Positions 8,500 through 15,918 of a stretch of 38,387 bases of DNA are shown piece by piece (within the stretch, counting starts at the first letter, position 1; each line of letters begins with the position of its first letter). Source of the DNA: an uncultured Bacteroidales bacterium (lineage in GTDB: Bacteria > Bacteroidota > Bacteroidia > Bacteroidales > Muribaculaceae); assembly GCA_947072905.1 (NCBI GenBank), contig CAMTKF010000024.1, positions 1 through 38,387 of the forward strand, written 5' to 3'. The position numbers and the translations under genes are program-made. The notes beneath the pieces were generated by a model. It saw nothing but the letters and a program-made list of their open reading frames with translations. It ran no database searches and had not been told where the DNA came from.

Positions 8500-9910
8500 T
8501 AAGGGTACGGTATTTAAGGTAGATGCTGTGAGGGAATATTTCCCAGCCGGCTATACATAAAACAACGAAAATCAATGTATTTGCAATTGTCGCCGAAAGC
8601 GGGTTGAGCGAATGCCACAGTAACGCTTGTCCCGCCCAGGCGAGCACGAAAGCTACAATCGGAATAAGCAATGGCGACAGCATCAGCCTGATAATTTGCA
8701 TGGACGACTGTTGGCTCACCTTGGCGTAGTAGGCTATGTGTACCGGCACAATTATTAATATGGCAGCTGTCTGCGACCATGCCACCGCTATAAGGCCGAA
8801 GCGCAGTGTGGCAACCAGCAACAAGAGCTGCAAAATTACTTCAAATATCGTGATATTGCGAATGGTACGGGCATGGCCGTAGGCTTTGAGTATTGCTTGA
8901 AAAAATTGCTTCAGCGAATACATTGTACCGTATATGGCCAGAATGCGGAAAACGGGTATTGAGGCATCCCACTTATGCCCGAAAAGCAGGTTGAATGCGG
9001 GCGCGGCCACAAGTATAAGTAGTAAGGCAAGTCCTACATTGAGCAACGACATCCACGATATCATGCTGCTGCAAAGCTCTTTTTTCTTGTCAGCGTCAGG
9101 CTCGTTGGAAAGTATGGGGAAAAATGAGTTGGAAAAAGTCAGTTCCATGAATGTGAATGGAACTTCTTCCATCTTCTGGGCCTGCGAGAACAGGCCGGCT
9201 GAATTGGCACTGACACGTCCTAAGGCGAAGTTGCTGACATTCTTGCCCACCGCGGCCAGGATATATGACAGCATAAGATTGAATCCGTAGCCGAACAATG
9301 CGTTGAACGAATCCTTGTAGAACGCCACCCGTGGCATCCATCTCACAATAAGCACCGTATAGAAAAATATGAAGAAAGAAAGGAATACCTGCGTAGAGAC
9401 CAGTGCCCAGTAGCCATAGCCGTTGAGGGCCAGATAAAGACCGAGGATAAGGGCTGTGGATGATGAAAGTATATGGATGATGGCGAGCTGCTTCATTTTC
9501 AGCTCTTTGCGTAGTCTGGCTTCCTGCACGAACGTAAGTGTCTGGAAAAAGAAACACACGCCTATGCAGGTGAGAATATTCACCAAAGCAGGTTGTGAGA
9601 AAAACTTTGAGAGGGGATGGGCCAAAAGTACAAACAGCAGGCAAAAAAACAGCCCGAAAGCTCCGTTAAACACCATCACGGTAGAGTAGTCGCGCTCAGT
9701 AGGTTTCTCCTTGCGAATCAGGCCGTCGCTCAGGCCGCAGCTCGAAAGATTGTAGGCCAGGGCCGAGAATATGGCTACCATGGCCAAAAGACCGAAGTCG
9801 GTAGTGCTGAGCAAGTTGGCAAAAATAATGTTGCCGCCAAGACCGATGGCCGCAACGACAATGCGGTCGAGGGCGCTCCACATATATATCTTGCGGTTTG
9901 AATTTGCCAT
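8477..9910 (-). CDS. Lipopolysaccharide / polysaccharide flippase (Wzx-like)
   Basis: A 477-residue multi-pass membrane protein of the MOP superfamily polysaccharide transporter group, which moves lipid-linked glycans across the inner membrane. The N-terminal pattern (SALDRIVVAAIGLGGNIIFANLLSTTDFG) and about 12-14 hydrophobic segments throughout support this. SALDRIVV and LLSTTDFGLLAM are typical of the WzxC/RfbX-like subgroup. It converges on the GT2 gene with a short overlap. It stands alone rather than inside a long polysaccharide locus, so its cargo cannot be named. Confidence is high in the superfamily and lower in the exact glycan. Confidence 0.88.
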   Translation of the reverse strand: MANSNRKIYMWSALDRIVVAAIGLGGNIIFANLLSTTDFGLLAMVAIFSALAYNLSSCGLSDGLIRKEKPTERDYSTVMVFNGAFGLFFCLLFVLLAHPLSKFFSQPALVNILTCIGVCFFFQTLTFVQEARLRKELKMKQLAIIHILSSSTALILGLYLALNGYGYWALVSTQVFLSFFIFFYTVLIVRWMPRVAFYKDSFNALFGYGFNLMLSYILAAVGKNVSNFALGRVSANSAGLFSQAQKMEEVPFTFMELTFSNSFFPILSNEPDADKKKELCSSMISWMSLLNVGLALLLILVAAPAFNLLFGHKWDASIPVFRILAIYGTMYSLKQFFQAILKAYGHARTIRNITIFEVILQLLLLVATLRFGLIAVAWSQTAAILIIVPVHIAYYAKVSQQSSMQIIRLMLSPLLIPIVAFVLAWAGQALLWHSLNPLSATIANTLIFVVLCIAGWEIFPHSIYLKYRTLIISKLMR

Positions 9911-9952
9911 ACCGATATAACGCAGACCGCTCTGAAATATTGTGCTGCCGCA

Positions 9953-9981
9953 TCAGCCCGTTGTCCTTATCCCCGGGCTGA
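9953..9981. other. Inverted repeat in the flippase-dinD gap
   Basis: TCAGCCCG and CGGGCTGA form an 8-bp stem around a 13-nt loop, 43 bases upstream of the flippase start. There is no T-run typical of a terminator on either side. It may lie in the flippase 5' leader. I see no gene in the 172-base gap. Confidence 0.3.
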
Positions 9982-10082
9982 AATTTTGCTAATTTAGCCG
10001 TGATTCACTTTGATAATTAATTGATAAGATGACGATATATCAACCAAGAACAAGGCTCATTTAGACGCATTCTCGGAAGACT

Positions 10083-10913
10083 TCACTTCTTTTTCTTGGG
10101 TAGTATTTTCTTTTCCTCGGATTTAAGACGGCGTTCAACTTTCTTTATATCCTCAGCAGCAGGAAGTGCTTCCGGACGTATCCCACGGTCAAGGAGCATA
10201 CCTCGCACAGCAGAATTGTTGTCAATGTGTTCACGCTCTATGCCGGTTTGACCGTGCAAATCCTTTTGCTGAACATTTACTGAAGTCATTTCAGCAGCAA
10301 GATCTTTGGCTTTAATGGCGATAGTGGAAAGAAAATCGGCCAACGGACGTTTTTCAGGTGCGCCGACTTTACGTTTCATTATGGCTGTATCAAGCCCGAA
10401 TAAAGCTCGGTCTCCCTTGGCGCGTATAATGGCAAATCCCTTGGAATCAACTCCTCGTTCATAAAGCACTCCGGAAAGTGTGTGTTCTGTCTCTGCAAGT
10501 TTGGCACGAGCTTGGACGCGTTCAAAATCAAGAATACGTTGATGTACAAGTTCTGCACGGCGAGTCTGCACAGCGAAATAATTCTGTGCGAAAGCAATCT
10601 CAAGTTTGCGAGGATCGCCATTTTGAGCTACAAGATAGCAGGCATAGCGAGTTAGCATCACGTCATCTATCTGTCGCTCAGCACCTGAGCCAAGTTGGAC
10701 CATTTTCCCGACGCCGGCAAAATGGTCGGCTACGGATTCGCCGGAGTTATTGCAGGAGTCTTTTGCTCTTTCCATGACATCCTTGAAACGTTCCCACTTG
10801 GAATATCCGAGAATGGGATATAGGTCTCTTGCACTCCAGCATTCTACACCTTCATATTCAATGGCTATGGATTCGAAGCTATTAAACAGGTCTTGTATTT
10901 CTTGCGCTTTCAT
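10083..10913 (-). CDS. dinD: DinD-like DNA-damage-inducible protein
   Basis: A 276-residue protein of the DinD family, which carries an N-terminal BRO-N-like DNA-binding domain (ECWSARDLYPILGYSKWERF) followed by a helical domain. E. coli DinD is SOS-induced and inhibits RecA filament activity. The landmarks DHFAGVGKMVQLGSGAERQIDDVMLTRYACYL and QNGDPRKLEIAFAQNYFAVQTR are characteristic, and the protein ends in a lysine-rich tail (KKILPKKKK). It is a single gene with lower GC than its neighbours and patchy distribution in the phylum, so acquisition by transfer is likely. A promoter box and a tandem 10-bp repeat lie upstream. Confidence 0.9.
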   Translation of the reverse strand: MKAQEIQDLFNSFESIAIEYEGVECWSARDLYPILGYSKWERFKDVMERAKDSCNNSGESVADHFAGVGKMVQLGSGAERQIDDVMLTRYACYLVAQNGDPRKLEIAFAQNYFAVQTRRAELVHQRILDFERVQARAKLAETEHTLSGVLYERGVDSKGFAIIRAKGDRALFGLDTAIMKRKVGAPEKRPLADFLSTIAIKAKDLAAEMTSVNVQQKDLHGQTGIEREHIDNNSAVRGMLLDRGIRPEALPAAEDIKKVERRLKSEEKKILPKKKK

Positions 10914-10923
10914 AAATGTTTTA

Positions 10924-10958
10924 TTCCGGATTAGTTCGGATTATAATTTACAAAAGTA
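10924..10958 (-). promoter_or_regulatory. dinD promoter with tandem operator-like repeat
   Basis: On the minus strand TACTTTTG (10958 to 10951) fits the TAnnTTTG box. Between it and the ATG lie two tandem 10-base units, TTCCGGATTA and GTTCGGATTA on the plus strand (10924-10943), which share CGGATTA one helical turn apart. Their place over the transcription start suggests an operator, but no known regulator site is recognised. Confidence 0.45.
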
Positions 10959-11048
10959 CTAAATATTTCTTAATTAGCGAGTTTGATTAGAATAATCTTA
11001 TTTTTTTATTTTTAATCGTACTAATTTTGCTAATTTATATTAAATGGC

Positions 11049-11079
11049 TTGCAAATGCACAATAAATTGTATAACTTTG
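11049..11079 (+). promoter_or_regulatory. Promoter of the small secreted protein gene
   Basis: TTG at 11049-11051, a 20-base spacer, then TAACTTTG at 11072-11079. The ATG lies only eight bases after the box, so the transcript would be almost leaderless. Confidence 0.7.
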
Positions 11080-11086
11080 TAAGAAG

Positions 11087-11407
11087 ATGAAAAGAATACA
11101 CAGACATATCATTTTTACAGTCCTCGCAGTGTGTGGTTCGGTAGCCGCAGCGGCATCGCCCAACGACCGCTTCGGGCAGGATGATATTGCTGCAGTTGAA
11201 CGTGTGGAACCTCAGGTGGCAACCGGCAGTCAGTGTATTGAGATTACCGTAACCGACGGCGACAGTCATGAAGTAGCGATATATGCACTTACCGGTCAGC
11301 TCGTGAAGCATGTGGCGCTAACCGAGGGCAAGACCCATATTGAACTCAAGCCCGGATACTACATTGTCCGTATAGATGGACAATCAAAGCGTGTTGTTGT
11401 TAAATAA
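11087..11407 (+). CDS. Small secreted protein with a C-terminal sorting-domain-like module
   Basis: A 106-residue protein with a signal peptide (to about residue 22, ...CGSVAAAAS) and little else except a C-terminal beta module. The module reads VAIYALTGQLVKHV...LKPGYYIVRIDGQSKRVVVK, which closely resembles the type-A C-terminal sorting domains of Bacteroidetes secretion (and DUF6383-like modules), where a GxYIVRI stretch is followed by a final KRVVVK strand. Normally this module is the tail of a large enzyme; here it makes up most of the mature protein. It stands 99 bases before the pullulanase gene and has its own promoter. It could be a relic of a longer gene, but the intact signal peptide, promoter and start argue for a real small protein. 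Confidence 0.7.
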   Translation: MKRIHRHIIFTVLAVCGSVAAAASPNDRFGQDDIAAVERVEPQVATGSQCIEITVTDGDSHEVAIYALTGQLVKHVALTEGKTHIELKPGYYIVRIDGQSKRVVVK

Positions 11408-11434
11408 CACCGTAAGCCCCAAGATTATATCAAG

Positions 11435-11453
11435 CACCGCAGCGTGAGCGGTG
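11435..11453 (+). other. Hairpin in the leader of the pullulanase gene
   Basis: CACCGC and GCGGTG enclose AGCGTGA. An alternative pairing of ACACCG (11407-11412) with CGGTGT (11449-11454) is mutually exclusive with it. There is no T-run, so it is not a standard terminator. Confidence 0.3.
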
Positions 11454-11506
11454 TGTCCATGAATTACATAATATAATATACTTACTTACACATATTCTTC
11501 AAAGTA

Positions 11507-13513
11507 ATGAACAATAGCATATCCAAACTTCTGGCCGCTACCATCGTAGCCGGTTCTTCGATTTATGCTTCAGCTCAAAATCCCGATGCCAAGTACGACA
11601 ACTGGCCTACCTACGACGGATCAGATCTTGAACTCATTGTAGATAACAGCGGTACCCACTTCACACTGTGGTCGCCCGAAGCACAGGCTGCCAGGGTGCT
11701 GCTCTACGACACCGACCGCAATACGCCGGCTACAGATACCCTCGACATGAAAAAAGCAAATCAAGGAACATGGAGGGTGTCGGTTGACAAGCCCCTGTAC
11801 GGCAAGTTCTACACATTTACCATCAAGCACGACGGCAAGTGGCTCGATGAGACTCCGGGCGTGTGGGCCAAGGCTGTAGGCACCAACGGTAAACGTGCGG
11901 CTATCATTGACTTCGCCACCACCGACCCCGAGGGTTGGGGCGACGACAAGGGGCCGAAGGTTGATAACATTACAGATGTTGTGCTATATGAAATGCATCA
12001 TCGCGACTTCAGCGTGCATCCCAACTCGGGAATCGCTCACAAGGGCAAATTCCTCGCACTCACCGAGCCTGCCACCACCAATCCCGACGGCCTTGCCACC
12101 GGCATCGACCACCTCAAAGAGCTTGGTGTGACCCACGTGCATATTCTCCCCTCATACGACTACAACTCGGTGGATGAAGCCAACCTGCCGGCCAATACCT
12201 ACAACTGGGGCTATGATCCCTACAACTACAATGCGCCTGAAGGCTCATACTCAACCGACCCGGGTAATCCTTCGGCACGTGTGCGCGAGATGAAGCAGAT
12301 GGTTAAGGCTCTGCACGATGCCGGCATTGGGGTAGTGATGGATGTGGTGTACAACCACACCGCCAACAACGACGACTCCAATTTCTCGCTCACAGCTCCC
12401 GGATATTATTACCGTCATCGTGCCGACGGTTCGTACAGCGATGCCTCGGGCTGCGGAAACGAAACTGCCTCAGACCGCAAGCAGATGAGCGACTATATAG
12501 TAAATTCAGTGAAATACTGGGCCGACGAATACCATATCGACGGTTTCCGATTCGACCTCATGGCAATCCACGATACAGAGACAATGAATCGCGTGGCTGC
12601 CGAGCTTAAGAAAATCAATCCTTCGATTTTCGTATACGGCGAAGGCTGGACCGCCGGTGATTCGCCCCTGCCTGCAGAACGTCGCGCCCTTAAGGAGAAT
12701 GTAAGCAAAATGCAGGGCATAGCCGTGTTCTCAGACGATATACGCGATGCCATCAAGGGTCACTACTCAAATGCCGAAGACCGTGGATTTGCCACAGGCA
12801 AGCCCGGAAACGAAGAAACCGTGAAAATTGGCATTGTGGCCTCTACAGCTCATCCACAGGTAGATTACTCAAAGGGCAACAATTCCAAGTTTGCCTATGC
12901 CGAATCGCCTGAAATGATTATCAATTATGTGAGCTGCCACGACGACCTCACTCTCACCGACAAGCTTGCCAAGTCTATGCCCGGCAGCACCGAGGCCGAC
13001 CGCCAGCGCGCAGCCCGTCTTGCCCAGACCATCGTATTTACCTCGCAGGGCACTCCGTTTATGTTTGCCGGTGAAGAAGTGTTCCGCGACAAGAAAGGTG
13101 TTCACAACTCGTATAAGTCTCCCGACTCCATCAATGCCATTGACTGGGAACTCAAGACCAAGAACGCCGGTCAGTTCAACTATTACAAGGAGCTGATAGC
13201 TCTGCGCAAGGCTCATCCTGCATTCCGCATGACCACAGCCGAGGAAATAGCCAAGAATATCGTATTTGATAAAGTCACAGAGCCTAACCTCATTTCATAT
13301 TCCATAAAGAACAATGCCAATGGAGATGAATGGAAAGAAATCAAGCTCGTGTTCAACGGTTCTGACGAAGTCCGCGAGGTAAAGATTCCCAAGGGCGACT
13401 GGACTGTGATAGCCCGCGACGGTGAACTTAAGGCCACCGGTCTGGGCACTGTCAAGGGTGGAAAGATGACCGTAGAGCCAACAAGCGCCCTGATACTTGC
13501 AAAGGTGAAATAA
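11507..13513 (+). CDS. pulA: Type I pullulanase (GH13), exported
   Basis: Hydrolyses alpha-1,6 links in pullulan, amylopectin or glycogen fragments. A signal peptide (to about residue 23, SIYASA) is followed by a CBM48-like domain (about 45-125, with HFTLWSPEAQAARVLLY), the GH13 barrel (about 155-560) and a C-terminal beta domain. The type I pullulanase signature YNWGYDP starts at residue 232. The catalytic residues are visible: nucleophile D350 in GFRFDLMAIHD, acid/base E379 in VYGEGW and the third aspartate D479 in SCHDD. The 668 residues are in the family range. No SusC/SusD genes adjoin it, so it is not in a classic starch locus. A shared bidirectional terminator follows. Confidence 0.94.
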   Translation: MNNSISKLLAATIVAGSSIYASAQNPDAKYDNWPTYDGSDLELIVDNSGTHFTLWSPEAQAARVLLYDTDRNTPATDTLDMKKANQGTWRVSVDKPLYGKFYTFTIKHDGKWLDETPGVWAKAVGTNGKRAAIIDFATTDPEGWGDDKGPKVDNITDVVLYEMHHRDFSVHPNSGIAHKGKFLALTEPATTNPDGLATGIDHLKELGVTHVHILPSYDYNSVDEANLPANTYNWGYDPYNYNAPEGSYSTDPGNPSARVREMKQMVKALHDAGIGVVMDVVYNHTANNDDSNFSLTAPGYYYRHRADGSYSDASGCGNETASDRKQMSDYIVNSVKYWADEYHIDGFRFDLMAIHDTETMNRVAAELKKINPSIFVYGEGWTAGDSPLPAERRALKENVSKMQGIAVFSDDIRDAIKGHYSNAEDRGFATGKPGNEETVKIGIVASTAHPQVDYSKGNNSKFAYAESPEMIINYVSCHDDLTLTDKLAKSMPGSTEADRQRAARLAQTIVFTSQGTPFMFAGEEVFRDKKGVHNSYKSPDSINAIDWELKTKNAGQFNYYKELIALRKAHPAFRMTTAEEIAKNIVFDKVTEPNLISYSIKNNANGDEWKEIKLVFNGSDEVREVKIPKGDWTVIARDGELKATGLGTVKGGKMTVEPTSALILAKVK

Positions 13514-13530
13514 TCGTACTGTTCTAAATA

Positions 13531-13569
13531 TAAATGGCCGGTTCCTGCGATTCAGGGGCCGGCCATTTA
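13531..13569. terminator. Bidirectional terminator between pulA and the M13 peptidase gene
   Basis: A 17-bp stem, TAAATGGCCGGTTCCTG with CAGGGGCCGGCCATTTA (two G-U pairs on the plus strand), with a 5-nt loop CGATT. It lies between the converging stops at 13513 and 13588 and can serve both genes. Confidence 0.85.
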
Positions 13570-13587
13570 GCTTTGTGATATGTTCGT

Positions 13588-15624
13588 TTACCAGATCACA
13601 ACACGTTCAGCTTCGGGGCGGAACATGGGTTGACCTTCGGTGATGTTGAAAGCCTTGAAGAAGGGTTCGATATTGCGGAGCGAAGCGTTCACGCGCCATT
13701 TGCCCAGTGAGTGGGGGTCGGTCTTGGTGCGCTTGAGAATTTCGGCTTCGCGGATGTTGCCGGCCCAAACGTTGGCGTATGAAAGATAGAAACGCTGGTC
13801 GGGAGTGAAGCCGTCGATAACTTCACCTTCGTTGCCTTCGCCCAGGGCATTGTGGTATGCAGTGTAAGCAACGCGCAGGCCACCCTGGTCTGCGATGTTC
13901 TCGCCGAGTGTGAAGCGGCCGTTGGCGTGTACGCCGGGAGCAACTTCGATAGCATCGAACTGTGCGGCAAGTGAATCAGCCAGTGCGGTGAATGCCTTTG
14001 CATCTTCTTCGGTCCACCAGTTTGAGAAATTACCGTCCTTGTCGAACTGACGGCCCTGGTCGTCGAATCCGTGGGTCATTTCGTGGCCGATTACCACACC
14101 GATGGCACCATAGTTTTCGGCATCGTCGGCGTTGGGATTGAAGTAGGGGGCCTGAAGGATACCTGCGGGGAAGCAGATTTCGTTGGTGGTGGGGTTGTAG
14201 TAGGCGTTAACAGTCTGGGGCGACATGTACCAGCGGTCTTTGTCTACGGGCTTGCCATAGTCGGCCAGGTTGCGGTTCTGATTGAAGATTATAGCCTTCT
14301 TGATATTGGCCCAATAGCTGTCGGAAGGATCAATCTCAAGTGCAGAGTAGTCAATCCACTTGTCGGGATAGCCGATTTTCACGCGGAATGTTGACAGTTT
14401 TTCGAGAGCCTTGGCTTTGGTCTCGTCGCTCATCCAAGTGAGATTATTGATGTGCTGGCCCAGAGCGGTCTGGAGGTTCTTAACCAGAGTGGTCATCTTT
14501 TCCTTTGATTCGGGCGGGAAGTATTTGGCAACATAAAGTTCGCCCAGAGCCTCACCCATCATGCCGTTGGGTATGGAGAGTGCGCGTTTCCAGCGCGGCT
14601 GCTGTTGTTTTACGCCCGAGAGTACCTGCGACAGCGCAAATTCTGCATTTACGAAATCATCGCTGAGGTAAGAGCCGGCTGTGGATACGTATCCGGCGGT
14701 AAGGTAGTCGCGGAGTACCTGCTCGTCGGCTTTGCCCAGTATTTCGTTAACTGCGGCAAGGCTCTTGGGCTGGCCTACGATAAGAGTGTCGATCTTGTTG
14801 ATACCCTGGCTTGCAAAATAACGTTTGAGGTCAACGTTGGGATATTGCTTGGCGAGGTCGGTAAGAGCCATGGGGTTGTATGACGCGGCCGGATTGCGAA
14901 GTTCTTCGCGGGTCATGGCAGCGTTGGCCAGCTGTGTTTCAACGGTCATTACGTTATCGGTGAACTCACCGGCACGTTTTTCATCATAGCCTATAAGCTT
15001 GGCCAGGGTAGTGAGATAAGTCTTGTAGGCATTGCGTACCTCCTTGGCGTTGTCGGTGTCTTCGAGGTAGTAATCGCGGTCGCCAAGACCGAGACCACCC
15101 TGCTGCCAGTACATGGTGTTGCGCTCTACATTGAGCATGTCGGCTTCAACGCCGGTGCCGAAGAATGCGCTGATACCGGGCATAGTGGCCATGAGGTCAA
15201 CGATGTTTTCGCGTGTTGCACCGTTGATTACGGCAAGGTCTTCCTTGATAGTCTCGGCGCCTTCCTTGTTAAGACGCACGCTGTCCATGCCCATTGCGTA
15301 GAGGTCGGCGATTTTCTGTGCATTTGAGCCTTTTTCGGCAGTTGATGCATCCAGTCCCTGTACGAGTTCGCGCACCTGAGTGCGGTTGAGTTCACCAAGC
15401 TGGTCGAAGGTTCCGTAGCGGGAGTATTCGTCGGAAAGGGGATTTGCTTTCATCCAGCCGCCGCATGCGTACTGGTAGAAGTCATCGCCGGGTTTTACCG
15501 ACTCATCAAGATTGGCTCTGTCAACACCGCGCGGAGTGTCGTCTACAGCCTTGTTTGAATTGGAGCAGGAAGCCAGTGAAATGATACTCATGGCTATTGC
15601 TGCTGAAATAAAAGTTTTTTTCAT
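13588..15624 (-). CDS. M13 family metallopeptidase lipoprotein (neprilysin-like)
   Basis: A zinc endopeptidase of the M13 (neprilysin/PepO) family on the periplasmic or outer face of the envelope. The ATG at 15624 gives a lipoprotein signal peptide with lipobox ISLASC (Cys about residue 19). The N-terminal domain begins with PGDDFYQYACGGWMKANPL. Zinc ligands and catalytic Glu are in H514-E-M-T-H518, the third ligand E575 with D579 in ENIADQGG, and the substrate-binding VNAYYNP lies upstream. The 678 residues match the family. A longer reading to 15783 would run into the palindromic repeat element and lacks a sensible N terminus. The natural substrate (small peptides) is inferred from the family. 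Confidence 0.94.
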   Translation of the reverse strand: MKKTFISAAIAMSIISLASCSNSNKAVDDTPRGVDRANLDESVKPGDDFYQYACGGWMKANPLSDEYSRYGTFDQLGELNRTQVRELVQGLDASTAEKGSNAQKIADLYAMGMDSVRLNKEGAETIKEDLAVINGATRENIVDLMATMPGISAFFGTGVEADMLNVERNTMYWQQGGLGLGDRDYYLEDTDNAKEVRNAYKTYLTTLAKLIGYDEKRAGEFTDNVMTVETQLANAAMTREELRNPAASYNPMALTDLAKQYPNVDLKRYFASQGINKIDTLIVGQPKSLAAVNEILGKADEQVLRDYLTAGYVSTAGSYLSDDFVNAEFALSQVLSGVKQQQPRWKRALSIPNGMMGEALGELYVAKYFPPESKEKMTTLVKNLQTALGQHINNLTWMSDETKAKALEKLSTFRVKIGYPDKWIDYSALEIDPSDSYWANIKKAIIFNQNRNLADYGKPVDKDRWYMSPQTVNAYYNPTTNEICFPAGILQAPYFNPNADDAENYGAIGVVIGHEMTHGFDDQGRQFDKDGNFSNWWTEEDAKAFTALADSLAAQFDAIEVAPGVHANGRFTLGENIADQGGLRVAYTAYHNALGEGNEGEVIDGFTPDQRFYLSYANVWAGNIREAEILKRTKTDPHSLGKWRVNASLRNIEPFFKAFNITEGQPMFRPEAERVVIW

Positions 15625-15645
15625 ATCAATGATTAGTTTGATGTG

Positions 15646-15653
15646 CAAAAATA
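15646..15653 (-). promoter_or_regulatory. Promoter -7 box of the M13 peptidase gene
   Basis: TATTTTTG on the minus strand fits TAnnTTTG and lies 21 bases before the ATG. The -33 element is not clear. Confidence 0.5.
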
Positions 15654-15695
15654 CATAAAAAAACGATAATTTGACTAAATTTGCACATATAAAAA

Positions 15696-15903
15696 GAGTG
15701 TGTTTGAATTTAACACACAAAAAATGATTGTATTGTTGAATTGAAGATAAAATGAATTTAACTCGTATTAAGCTTGAGGCCAATTACGGAGCTTTTTCCA
15801 CCGTTCATCAGTCACGTAGCTCGCTACGCTCCTTCTTCACGCTGAAAAAATCTCTCGTAATTGACTCTCAAGCTTAATACGAGTTAAATTCAAAAACACT
15901 CTA
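15696..15903. repeat. Palindromic MITE-like repeat element, copy 1
   Basis: The element is bounded by inverted ends: AGAGTGTGTTTGAATTTAAC on the left and, as its reverse complement with one mismatch, GTTAAATTCAAAAACACTCT on the right. Inside lies a perfect 24-bp inverted repeat (15754-15777 with 15868-15891), continued by CAATTACG/CGTAATTG after a small bulge, with a tip hairpin CGTAGC-TC-GCTACG. The left end also folds alone (GTGTGTT, 7-nt loop, AACACAC at 15698-15718). Related copies occur at 30075-30188 and, as a solo end, near 23106. No open reading frame of note is inside. The right end lies about 17 bases before the ABC-F start, so it forms part of that gene's leader or promoter region. 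Confidence 0.75.
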
Positions 15904-15918
15904 ATAAAGAGGATAATA

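Noticed and set aside
11507-13513. A starch utilisation (Sus-type) locus around the pullulanase
   Set aside because: No SusC, SusD or regulator gene lies nearby; only a small secreted protein precedes it.
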